A stretch of 64,000 bases of DNA, from the NCBI GenBank assembly GCA_902546975.1, contig CACCLU010000003.1, positions 208,492 through 272,491 on the forward strand. Reading direction: 5' to 3'. Each line of letters opens with the position of its first letter. The stretch's first letter is position 1. The position numbers were made by a program, and so were the translations under genes. The notes beneath the pieces were generated by a model, which did not search any database, had not been told where the DNA came from, and saw only the letters and a program-made list of their open reading frames with translations. Source of the DNA: an uncultured Alphaproteobacteria bacterium (GTDB lineage Bacteria > Pseudomonadota > Alphaproteobacteria > HIMB59). Positions 47,363 through 54,408 of the stretch are shown here, one piece after another.

Positions 47363-47741
47363 AAGAAGCCCAAGCTACATTTGACTCAGTTAAAATAATT
47401 TTTATTTTATGCAACTTGTTAAAATCTTCTATGTAATCTTTTTGTAATTTATCGCATATTCTATCAAAAATATCTTTAGCAAGAAATTCCGTAGAGGTAA
47501 TTATATTTTTAAATTCTTCAACTTCGTCTAAATTTTTATAACTATAAAATTTTAATACGTCTGAGAGAATTTCTGTTACAACTCCGAGATCCATAATAAT
47601 GTTATATTTGTTAATCTTTTTTGCATAAAACTCAGCATCAACTATGTAGGTCGCTCCATGCATATTCTGTGCTGGTCCAAAAACCTCACCCGGGAGAGAA
47701 TGTGCAATTAAAATATTATTTCGAACAGTAATTGAATACAT
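47334..47741 (-). CDS. 6-pyruvoyl-tetrahydropterin synthase/QueD homologue with altered active site
   Basis: The 135-residue protein keeps the family outline: AHSLPG with the first His (His14), NMHGATYIVDAEF, and the C-terminal ESNVAWASYE glutamate. But compared with QueD, the catalytic Cys four residues before HGH is Ala24, the third zinc His of HGH is Ala30, and the LDH dyad segment reads KFYSYKNLDE. Canonical 6-carboxytetrahydropterin synthesis is therefore unlikely. It lies one base after the dehydrogenase gene, with which it is probably co-translated. Confidence 0.72.
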   Translation of the reverse strand: MYSITVRNNILIAHSLPGEVFGPAQNMHGATYIVDAEFYAKKINKYNIIMDLGVVTEILSDVLKFYSYKNLDEVEEFKNIITSTEFLAKDIFDRICDKLQKDYIEDFNKLHKIKIILTESNVAWASYEQEIINTQ

Positions 47742-47742
47742 T

Positions 47743-48705
47743 TTAATACTTTATAGCATGCATTATGCTTTCTGGATTATTTAATATTGAAATATAATCT
47801 TTCTCTAGATCCTTAAAGTCACTTTCAGTGTTTATTAATTTAAGAAGTTGGTTATTAGATAAAGCATTAATTGCTAAATTCAATCTCTTTTTATAATCAT
47901 ATTTTTTTGATAAATATTCTGGAATATTTGAAACTTGAGAACCAATAATTTTTAATCTCTTTGAGTGAAAATTACCTCCTAAATTTATATGACCTTTTCT
48001 ATTTCCATACCAACTAGCCTCAATAAATTTTCCCTCTAAATTTAATTTTTTTAGTGATTGGTTTAATACATCATAATTAGATGTTGTATTAATTATAACA
48101 TCTAAATCTTTAATTTTTTTAAAATTAATAAATTTTAGTCCTAAAATATTAGCAAATTTCTTCTTTTTAATATTTATGTCAGTAATAAAGACATTATTAA
48201 ACTTTAGTAATTTATAATAGTAGGCAGTTAAAATACCAACAGAGCCCATCCCTATTATCAATATTTTGTTATTTAATTTTGCTTGAGTATCCCAAAAGAT
48301 ATTAATAGCTGTTTCCATATTTGCTGTTAGTAAATATTTTCGAATATCACCATTACCTCTTAAAATATTCACATTATTTATATCAATCTTAAATAGTGAC
48401 TGATGAGGGTAAAGGCAGAATGTATTTTTATTTAAATATTTTTTTGGGCCCTCAACTATTTTACCAACATTAATGTAACCGTATTTAATTGGAAAAGAAA
48501 AAGATCCCTCTTGAAAAGGAGATTTCATTATATCGAACTGATCTTTGCTAATATTACCAGATGCTACTAATCTCTCAGTACCCTTACTAATTCCTGAATA
48601 AAGAGTTTTTACAAGAACAGTTTTATAATTTTTTTTATAGCTTAGTATTTTTTTCTTAATAATTGGTTTATTTTCATTCTTAAGCCATAGAGAATATGTT
48701 TCCAT
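47743..48705 (-). CDS. MDR-superfamily dehydrogenase, BchC-like, without catalytic Cys
   Basis: The 320-residue protein has a GroES-like start (LVKTLYSGISKGTERLV) and a Rossmann domain (LIIGMGSVGILTAYYY). The SGIS-GTE segment is that seen in BchC-like members rather than the CGTD of zinc alcohol dehydrogenases, so the first catalytic Cys is missing. ATG 48705 gives the usual N-terminus; GTG 48732 would add nine residues. It starts 29 bases from the divergent creatininase-like gene, so a shared regulatory region is likely. Confidence 0.72.
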   Translation of the reverse strand: METYSLWLKNENKPIIKKKILSYKKNYKTVLVKTLYSGISKGTERLVASGNISKDQFDIMKSPFQEGSFSFPIKYGYINVGKIVEGPKKYLNKNTFCLYPHQSLFKIDINNVNILRGNGDIRKYLLTANMETAINIFWDTQAKLNNKILIIGMGSVGILTAYYYKLLKFNNVFITDINIKKKKFANILGLKFINFKKIKDLDVIINTTSNYDVLNQSLKKLNLEGKFIEASWYGNRKGHINLGGNFHSKRLKIIGSQVSNIPEYLSKKYDYKKRLNLAINALSNNQLLKLINTESDFKDLEKDYISILNNPESIMHAIKY

Positions 48706-48734
48706 AATAATTATATAAATGTTAAATATCACTT

Positions 48735-49493
48735 ATGCTATCAAAGTTTTGGTCCGATTTAACATCAGCAGATATTAGTAAATTAGGTAAAAATAAAATA
48801 CTTATTCTCCCATTTTCATCTGTAGAACAACATGGAGAACACCTTCCATCAGGTACTGATAAATTGATATTAGATGGAATTTTAAATACTTTTGTTAAGA
48901 AATATCCCAAAGTTAATAAATATTTAATTCTACCAAATATCTCTATAGGTTCAGCGAGTGAGCATAATAGCTTTGAGGGCACTCTATCTTCGAACTCTTC
49001 AAATTATATTGATTATATTATCAGCATAGTTGGCGAGTTATGTATTCGTAGATATAAAAAATTTATCTTTTTAAATAGTCATGGCGGACAAATTAGTCAC
49101 TTAGATATAGCTGCCAAAGAAATTAAAAGTAGATATAAAGCTGTCGATATTGTTAAGGCACATTATTTTTTATTTAATGGTTTTGAAAAAATTATTCCAA
49201 AAAAGGAATTACTTTATGGATATCATGGAGGTGAATTTGAAACATCAATAATGCTCTACCTTTATCCAGAATTGATAAAATTAAATAAAATTAAAAGAAA
49301 CAAACTCTCATCTGACTTTAAATCTAAAAAAATAATTTCTTATGAAAGAAAAATTAAAAGAGCTTGGAATACAAAAGATTTGTCCAAGACAGGTATAATT
49401 GGCAATCCTACAAAATCCTCTGCAGATAAAGGAAAAAGAATTCTAGATCTTACATCAAGAACCTTAAAAAAAATAATTGATGAAATGAAGTAG
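48735..49493 (+). CDS. creatininase-family amidohydrolase
   Basis: The 252-residue protein carries the metal ligands of the family: SSVEQHGEHLPSGTD (Glu31, His33, Asp42), NSHGGQ and YHGGEFETS. The family includes creatininase, the mycofactocin peptidase MftE, and the archaeal formamide hydrolase ArfB, which removes formyl from a GTP-derived pyrimidine. Next to a GTP cyclohydrolase II, the last is an attractive comparison. Its TAG stop overlaps the first two bases of the tRNA-Cys repeat. Confidence 0.75.
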   Translation: MLSKFWSDLTSADISKLGKNKILILPFSSVEQHGEHLPSGTDKLILDGILNTFVKKYPKVNKYLILPNISIGSASEHNSFEGTLSSNSSNYIDYIISIVGELCIRRYKKFIFLNSHGGQISHLDIAAKEIKSRYKAVDIVKAHYFLFNGFEKIIPKKELLYGYHGGEFETSIMLYLYPELIKLNKIKRNKLSSDFKSKKIISYERKIKRAWNTKDLSKTGIIGNPTKSSADKGKRILDLTSRTLKKIIDEMK

Positions 49494-49541
49494 TGGAGGC
49501 CCACCCCGGAATCGAACCGAGCTACAAGGATTTGCAGTCCT
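49492..49541. repeat. 50-bp direct repeat, left copy (att-like)
   Basis: Identical base for base to 51410-51459. It contains the anticodon stem, T-arm and acceptor 3' strand with CCA of tRNA-Cys. Identity stops at the base before the anticodon stem on one side and two bases outside CCA on the other. Confidence 0.85.
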
Positions 49542-49567
49542 AGCAGCCGCCAAGCTGCCTAGGGGCA
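49494..49567 (-). pseudogene. tRNA-Cys-like sequence with altered 5' half
   Basis: On the minus strand the 3' two thirds are identical to the intact tRNA-Cys (anticodon GCA, CCA encoded). The 5' part only resembles it: my alignment matches nine of the first 13 bases, and a D-stem GCAG/CTGC with GG in the loop can form. But acceptor pairs 1-72 and 6-67 are mismatched and 7-66 is a wobble pair. It is probably not a functional tRNA. Confidence 0.55.
49539..49563. repeat. inverted repeat at the left repeat boundary
   Basis: CCTAGCAGC and GCTGCCTAGG face each other across CGCCAA, with one unpaired C. The palindrome straddles the end of the 50-bp repeat. It may be an integrase core-type site, or just the D-arm of the decayed tRNA copy. 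Confidence 0.5.
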
Positions 49568-49845
49568 TCATGGCACCATTTACCTCTTTAATTCTCAATC
49601 CTGTCGCAATTCTATCGCACTTGGAAGGGGGCACGACTCCTTAGAAGTAATTCCTTATCAGTTATTGTATTTTACCATACTGGATCTTCTTTATGGAAGG
49701 GCTCTTGTTTTAATTCTTTGAATTTGCGGGAATGTGGGAACGTTTTTCGCGCTCAGTGTTTTCTCGGGTTTATTCGGGAATTTCTCGGAGCGGAGGTAGG
49801 TTTTAGTTGGTTTACCCGTGCCCCCCTGAGGTGTATTATTCTCAA
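49564..49845. other. gene-free G+C-richer stretch
   Basis: No credible reading frame. The base composition changes visibly: the part 49725-49840 is full of G and C, unlike anything else in the window. Short motifs recur (GGGAA at several places, CGGGAAT near 49727 and 49772, TCGCA twice near 49603 and 49615). It could hold recombinase arm sites, a small RNA, or decayed foreign coding sequence. Confidence 0.4.
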
Positions 49846-50322
49846 ATGCCCTTTGTGAGTCTTTGGCCAACTTATTACAAACAAGAAGAAAAAGAACCTC
49901 TAGAGAAATTGTTATTACTTTACAAAGAAGCCAATGAAACTTTCGATGGATCTATAATGATTAAACATTTAGCGCACGATGTAACCTATGGAAGTCAAGA
50001 TGCTGGTTCTGATATTGAAGGATTGGAAGATGTTGCTAGATATATTGTCGAAAGATTTCATTTTTTTGGTCAATACAAAGAAACTAAACCCAGAATTCTA
50101 TCTAAAGGCTATGCGCCTCATAACAAACCTTGTCTTGTGATAAATCTAGATGGAATAAATGACTGTTATGTAGAAATTAAGGTCAATGAACTTCATAAAA
50201 TTACAAAAATTTTTACAACAACAATTAAACCATTAGTTGATGAGGTTAAAATTGTAAATAAATTTGACAGTGAAATTCCTGATGAAGATGCTGATTTAAG
50301 AGAAGCATATCTATATGGTTAA
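49846..50322 (+). CDS. NTF2-like fold protein, tentative
   Basis: The 158-residue product has a pattern that suggests a SnoaL/NTF2-like alpha+beta barrel: helical LEKLLLLYKEANETFDG, HLAHDVTYGSQDAGSDIEGLEDVARYI, then alternating beta strands. I cannot name a family, and catalytic residues are not clear. I chose ATG 49846; a TTG at 49807 would extend it into the G+C-rich stretch. It has an acidic end (EDADLREA). Confidence 0.5.
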   Translation: MPFVSLWPTYYKQEEKEPLEKLLLLYKEANETFDGSIMIKHLAHDVTYGSQDAGSDIEGLEDVARYIVERFHFFGQYKETKPRILSKGYAPHNKPCLVINLDGINDCYVEIKVNELHKITKIFTTTIKPLVDEVKIVNKFDSEIPDEDADLREAYLYG

Positions 50323-50343
50323 GTTTTTTTAATAGATTTTTAA

Positions 50344-50550
50344 TTATTGATCTTTGACATCTAAAACTTCATGATGAGTTTCATAAAGGGAATTATTAAT
50401 AGCATCTTCAATCCAATTTAATTCTTCTAATGTCTTTGCTGTCTCAATAGCATTATCATTTGCTTCATCTTCATCATCAGCTTCTACTTCAATTATCCTT
50501 TCTAACTCGAAAGTAACAGTGCTTTTAATAGTGACTTTAAATCTTTTCAT
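50344..50550 (-). CDS. small acidic protein, possibly DpnD/PcfM-like
   Basis: A 68-residue protein with a basic, beta-like start (MKRFKVTIKSTVTFELERIIEVEAD) and an acidic helix (DDEDEANDNAIETAKTLEEL). The arrangement of strands followed by EAD-type helix is reminiscent of the DpnD/PcfM family found on mobile elements. The match is weak. It lies two bases after the end of the next secreted-protein gene in the same direction. Confidence 0.45.
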   Translation of the reverse strand: MKRFKVTIKSTVTFELERIIEVEADDEDEANDNAIETAKTLEELNWIEDAINNSLYETHHEVLDVKDQ

Positions 50551-50552
50551 TT

Positions 50553-50981
50553 CTAAAATTTTTTTTGTGCCCTATCACATATTCCTTCACTTACAGTAAT
50601 AGCAGAAATGTCATCTAGTCCATTTTTAAAAAATGTTAACATACACAAAAAAGAACCAGTTACTCTATCTATACTTATATAACTCTCAACATGACCATCG
50701 TCACTTCTACATTTTCCATTATACTTAGTACCATTCTCTTTATAGGTTCCTAGAGCTGCACATAAACCACATCCTACTATTACTAATTTATCATTATATT
50801 CATTAAAACCTACTTTAAAACTTTGTTGCGAATTTGAAGAAAAAGTTTCAGGGTCCGAATTTTCAACTTTAGTAAATGAATTAGTTATACAGGCTAGATC
50901 AAAAATCTCAATTTCTTCTTGAGAAAAAGATAAATCATAAAAAAAAAATATATTCAAAAATAAAATGAAAATTTTTTTCAT
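50553..50981 (-). CDS. secreted protein, unknown
   Basis: The 142-residue product has a clear signal peptide (MKKIFILFLNIFFFYDLSFS, cleavage before QEE) and a mature part with cysteines near residues 31, 88, 91, 108, 124 and 137 that could form disulfides. I do not recognise the fold. ATG 50981 is the right start; longer frames run through the upstream gene. It lies one base after the stop of the Cys-rich repeat protein gene, so they form an operon. Confidence 0.55.
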   Translation of the reverse strand: MKKIFILFLNIFFFYDLSFSQEEIEIFDLACITNSFTKVENSDPETFSSNSQQSFKVGFNEYNDKLVIVGCGLCAALGTYKENGTKYNGKCRSDDGHVESYISIDRVTGSFLCMLTFFKNGLDDISAITVSEGICDRAQKKF

Positions 50982-50982
50982 C

Positions 50983-51282
50983 TTATATACAGGTCCCATA
51001 TAATTGCCCTTGACCTTTGATACACTTATTTGAAATACCACAATCAAGGTCAAAACTACACGTGTTACCATAGGTGCCATCTAAATCTAACGGATCATAA
51101 ACAGGTTGATTATCATTATCGTTTCCTGGAAACATTCCACCAACACAAATACCGTATAGAGCTCCTGATGCTTTTAAGCAAGTACTACCAATTGCACAAT
51201 CTGTGTTGAACATACACGCAAAAGAGTTGATGCTAAATAATAAGGAAAAAATAATTATCAAAATAGATTTATAAAATTTCAT
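50983..51282 (-). CDS. secreted two-repeat cysteine-rich protein
   Basis: The 99-residue product has a signal peptide (1-22) and two tandem repeats with identical cysteine spacing, C-x5-C-x5-C-x10-C (23/29/35/46 and 75/81/87/98), each ending LYGxC. The spacer between them is acidic and asparagine-rich. Such small disulfide-rich modules are typical for secreted adhesins or toxins, but I cannot assign a family. ATG 51282 was chosen over an upstream ATG at 51306 since it gives a normal signal peptide. Confidence 0.6.
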   Translation of the reverse strand: MKFYKSILIIIFSLLFSINSFACMFNTDCAIGSTCLKASGALYGICVGGMFPGNDNDNQPVYDPLDLDGTYGNTCSFDLDCGISNKCIKGQGQLYGTCI

Positions 51283-51409
51283 TATTTTTAATTTATCATA
51301 AACCATACAATTAAATAAATTTTTTAAATATTTTTATCATCTCAATTCCATCGCATTATAATTAAAAAAATGTTAATTTGGATAAGATTGGTTTTGAATT
51401 AACGTTGAA

Positions 51410-51459
51410 AGTGGAGGCCCACCCCGGAATCGAACCGAGCTACAAGGATTTGCAGTCCT
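51410..51459. repeat. 50-bp direct repeat, right copy (within tRNA-Cys)
   Basis: Identical to 49492-49541; here it forms the 3' part of the intact tRNA-Cys gene plus two bases beyond CCA. Confidence 0.85.
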
Positions 51460-51485
51460 CTGCATAACCAATCTGCCAGCGGGCC
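51412..51485 (-). tRNA. tRNA-Cys (anticodon GCA)
   Basis: Minus strand, 74 bases. The acceptor GGCCCGC pairs with GTGGGCC (one G-U), the anticodon loop is CTGCAAA, the T-loop is TTCGATT, and TCCA ends the gene. Probably the only functional tRNA-Cys in view. Confidence 0.96.
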
Positions 51486-51506
51486 ATAAAAGTTAGCATA
51501 ACACTT

Positions 51507-52205
51507 TTATTGATATTTGTAATCGGGATTAGTGCCAGATGTGTATTCTATACCATCAATTACTACTTTTGGCCAAGTACCAATTCCAATAAGTTTGGGT
51601 CTTGACTCCAGATAATCTAAAATACCTTGAATCTTTTCAAAATCGCTCATAAATTTTTTTAAATTTGGAAAGTTATCTAAAATTTTATCATCTAATAGCA
51701 ATGCTAGTGAAACATGATGATAAACATTAAAGTCACAATAAAATGCTCTTTCTCCTAAAAAAAAATTACCTTCATATTTACTTAATAACTTTTCAAAATT
51801 TGTAAAAGCTTTGGGTAAAATTTCATCTAAAAGATTTTTTTTATTCTTTAAGTGCATTTCACCAACCCAAACATTTATTGTTGGATTTAAAGGAAAAAAT
51901 AAATCATGGGCAGACTCAAATATAGAGTCAGCATATGCTACCATTTCCTCATTATTGGGGATATTGTTTGTAAGTTTAGCTATATATCTTGAGATAGTAT
52001 TGCTTTGCCATATTTCAATTTTCTCATCTATAACAAGCAAAGGTAATTTATGAAAAATCACCTCTTTTTTGACATCACCCCATGGTTTTTTAAAATAATC
52101 CCATGCCATTTCATATGAATATTCGATACCCGCAGTATGTAGCATCATCCTTGGAGCCTCACACAAAGCTCTAAGATTGAAATAGATTAACTGTAGTTTA
52201 GACAT
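51507..52205 (-). CDS. glutathione S-transferase family protein
   Basis: The 232-residue protein has a thioredoxin-like N-terminal domain beginning LQLIYFNLRALCEAPRMML with the conserved Tyr, KLPLLVIDE before the cis-Pro turn, and the SNTISRYIA glutathione-binding segment. A helical C-terminal domain follows (about 85-210). It looks like the sigma/mu-like bacterial type. Substrate unknown. It is divergent from the PuuA-like gene with 39 bases between. Confidence 0.8.
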   Translation of the reverse strand: MSKLQLIYFNLRALCEAPRMMLHTAGIEYSYEMAWDYFKKPWGDVKKEVIFHKLPLLVIDEKIEIWQSNTISRYIAKLTNNIPNNEEMVAYADSIFESAHDLFFPLNPTINVWVGEMHLKNKKNLLDEILPKAFTNFEKLLSKYEGNFFLGERAFYCDFNVYHHVSLALLLDDKILDNFPNLKKFMSDFEKIQGILDYLESRPKLIGIGTWPKVVIDGIEYTSGTNPDYKYQ

Positions 52206-52230
52206 AAAGTTTATATTAATATTTTTATAT

Positions 52231-52236
52231 TATAAA
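52231..52236 (+). promoter_or_regulatory. -10-like element of the PuuA-like gene
   Basis: TATAAA ends eight bases before the ATG at 52245. No strong -35 is visible in this A+T-rich intergenic region. Confidence 0.3.
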
Positions 52237-52244
52237 TATTTGTC

Positions 52245-53630
52245 ATGAAAACTAAAAATTATTTATCTGAAGCACAAAATTTTTTGAAAAGAAATACACA
52301 AGTAAAATCATTCGATATTGTAATGCATGACTGTAATGGTGTAGGTCGTGGAAAAATAATTAGAAGAAATGAGTTATTAAATTTGTATAAGTCAGGTAGG
52401 CAATTTCCTCTTTCATTACTTGGAATGGATATTACTGGTGAGGATACACCTGAAACAGGATTAATTTTAGAGCAAGGTGATGGTGACATAAAAGCTTGGC
52501 CTATACCATCATCACTTAAGTTATTGCATAACAGCAAACCACCAAGAGGTGAGTTATTCATGAACATGTATGATATTGATGGAAAAAAATTGTTAACAGA
52601 TCCAAGAAATATTTTGGAAAATAAAATTCAAGATTTTAAAAAAAAAGGAATTAATTTTTATGCAGCATTTGAGCTAGAATTTTTTCTTGTTTCAAATGAA
52701 TTGGATGAGTATGGAAAACTCAAACCAGCAAAATCTATACTTGGAAAAAGAGCATCAATTAAAAAGACAGATGTATATTCAGTAGATCATCTCCATGGTA
52801 TGTTACCTTTAATTGATGATATTTATGAAGCTACAAAACTTGCAAAAATAGATGCTGAAACTATTATTTCAGAGTACGCACCCGGTCAATACGAATTAAC
52901 ATTAAAACATCAAAAATCGTTACTAAAAGCTGCTGATGATATTTTAAGGCTAAAAAGAATTATAAGAGCACAAGCAAGAAAACATGGAGTCACTGCATGC
53001 TTTATGGCAAAACCTATGGAAAATATTTCTGGTTCTGGAATGCATTTTCATATTTCACTTTATGATCAAAAAGAAAAAAATATTTTTGCCGAAAGAAATA
53101 ATGAAAAAATAAATAAAAATCTTAATTATGCACTTGGGGGTCTTTCAAAAACCATGGGTGAAAGTATGTTGATATTCGCACCAAATGCTAATAGTTGGAG
53201 GAGGTTTGTTTCAGGGTCTTATGCACCAACAAAGCCTAATTGGGGAATAGATAACAGATCAGTTGCTTTTCGAATACCAAGTAGTAATAAAAATAATAGA
53301 AGGATAGAACATAGAGTCTCAGGAGTTGATGCAAACCCATATTTAGTAGCCTTAACTATAATTTCAGCAATTGAATTAGGAATTCAAAAAAAAATTTCTC
53401 CAGATAAACAAACAACCGGCAATGCTTATTTAAAGAAAAATAATCAAAAATACAAAATTCCTTCTGACTGGAATTCATCAATTATGCTATCTAAGAAATC
53501 CTCTTTTTTAAAACAAACTTTAGGCCCAGAATTACATAAGGCGTTTATAGCCATTAAGGAAATGGAATATAATAAATTTGCTAGTACTATATCAGAATTA
53601 GATATTGATTTATATTTAGATGCTATTTAA
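52245..53630 (+). CDS. glutamine-synthetase-family ligase, PuuA-like
   Basis: This ATP-dependent ligase (461 residues) most resembles gamma-glutamyl-polyamine synthetases, which attach glutamate to an amine. Seen: MDITGEDTPETG near 70-81, FELEFFL with metal-binding Glu residues, GSGMHFHIS, the ATP/phosphate segment NSWRRFVSGSYAPTKPNWG and RIEHRVSGVDANPYL. The adenylylation Tyr loop of GlnA is not present. The amine substrate cannot be read. It overlaps the convergent PanB-like gene by eight bases. Confidence 0.85.
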   Translation: MKTKNYLSEAQNFLKRNTQVKSFDIVMHDCNGVGRGKIIRRNELLNLYKSGRQFPLSLLGMDITGEDTPETGLILEQGDGDIKAWPIPSSLKLLHNSKPPRGELFMNMYDIDGKKLLTDPRNILENKIQDFKKKGINFYAAFELEFFLVSNELDEYGKLKPAKSILGKRASIKKTDVYSVDHLHGMLPLIDDIYEATKLAKIDAETIISEYAPGQYELTLKHQKSLLKAADDILRLKRIIRAQARKHGVTACFMAKPMENISGSGMHFHISLYDQKEKNIFAERNNEKINKNLNYALGGLSKTMGESMLIFAPNANSWRRFVSGSYAPTKPNWGIDNRSVAFRIPSSNKNNRRIEHRVSGVDANPYLVALTIISAIELGIQKKISPDKQTTGNAYLKKNNQKYKIPSDWNSSIMLSKKSSFLKQTLGPELHKAFIAIKEMEYNKFASTISELDIDLYLDAI

Positions 53631-54408
53631 CTTTATCTAGAAAATCATTAAGCTCTTTTTCTTCCATTTTAATAAGATGTTTATCTTCAGGGTATACACC
53701 ACTATTAAATTCATCAACAAACATCTTAAAACCTTTAATTCTTAATTCTTGTAATTCTCTCTCTTTAATTTCTAAATCTACATATTTTTTTGCATGTCGA
53801 GGATAATGACCAACGTTTGTACCAAGTATATCATTACAAAATAAATATTGTGTATCACACACATCACCACAACCCATACCCATAGTTATCATTTTAGTAT
53901 TCTTTGTTATAAATTCTGCAAGCTCAACTGGTACCACCTCAACTTCTACGCAAGCCGCTCCAGCATTTTCGAGATCTTTTACTTTTTGATATACTTTAAA
54001 AGCTTCGTTTGATGTTTTTCCTACAGCTCTGTAATTAGTCCATGTTGCAATATTTGGGACTAATCCAACGTGTGCAGTTACAGGTATTCCCTCTTTTGCC
54101 ATAGCTTCAATAAAGTTAATTGAGTGTGAACAATAAATAGCATCTGCTCCCATTTCCATTATTTCAAAACCTTTTTTTATTGCCTCTTGAGGAGAACTCA
54201 CCAACCCATGTTTAAGACCAACAGATAAAAATGCTGTTGGAGCAACTTTTCTTACATCCTTGAAATGATGATCAGGTTCACAGGAAATTATTTCAATTCC
54301 TGCTTTATAGGCAGCTTCTGCCTCTTTTGCTGTATCTATATGAGTTTGAGGCCACTTCTTTTTCCCTTTTTGACTCCATAATTCAAAAACGGTAGTTCTT
54401 TTAGCCAT
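53623..54408 (-). CDS. PanB-family (ketopantoate hydroxymethyltransferase-like) protein
   Basis: The 261-residue protein aligns to the PanB TIM barrel: GIPVTAHVGLVPNIATWTNYRAVGKT, a VEVVPVELAEFIT strand and MGMGCGDVCDTQYLFCNDILG. Yet the metal-binding aspartate motifs of true PanB (DSLG and GDMPF) are replaced by SCEPDHHF and SVGLKHG, and KLEGG by YCSHS. It is probably a paralogue with a different reaction on a keto acid. It overlaps the desaturase gene by eight bases. Confidence 0.75.
   Translation of the reverse strand: MAKRTTVFELWSQKGKKKWPQTHIDTAKEAEAAYKAGIEIISCEPDHHFKDVRKVAPTAFLSVGLKHGLVSSPQEAIKKGFEIMEMGADAIYCSHSINFIEAMAKEGIPVTAHVGLVPNIATWTNYRAVGKTSNEAFKVYQKVKDLENAGAACVEVEVVPVELAEFITKNTKMITMGMGCGDVCDTQYLFCNDILGTNVGHYPRHAKKYVDLEIKERELQELRIKGFKMFVDEFNSGVYPEDKHLIKMEEKELNDFLDKVK

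Larger units (their letters stand above)
49492..51459. mobile_element. putative remnant integrated element bounded by tRNA-Cys repeats
   Basis: Perfect 50-bp direct repeats (49492-49541 and 51410-51459) enclose 1.9 kb. The repeat is the 3' portion of tRNA-Cys, from the anticodon stem to CCA, the segment that tRNA-targeting integrases usually duplicate. The right-hand tRNA is intact, and the segment lies on the side of its 3' end, as expected for such insertions. The interior has a locally G+C-richer gene-free stretch and four small unrelated genes. No integrase is present, so it would be a deletion remnant; a local tRNA duplication is the alternative. Confidence 0.5.

Noticed and set aside
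48722..48982. Leftward frame across the creatininase gene start
   Set aside because: Antisense to the EQHGEH metal-binding sequence, which is clearly the real coding frame.
49494..49567. Possible tmRNA (ssrA) acceptor piece
   Set aside because: CCA and T-arm fit, but the sequence is identical to tRNA-Cys including a GCA anticodon loop, and no tag-coding or pseudoknot region is near.
52259..52567. Leftward 102-residue frame in the PuuA-like gene
   Set aside because: Antisense to well-conserved ligase sequence; cysteine- and serine-rich as expected of a shadow frame.
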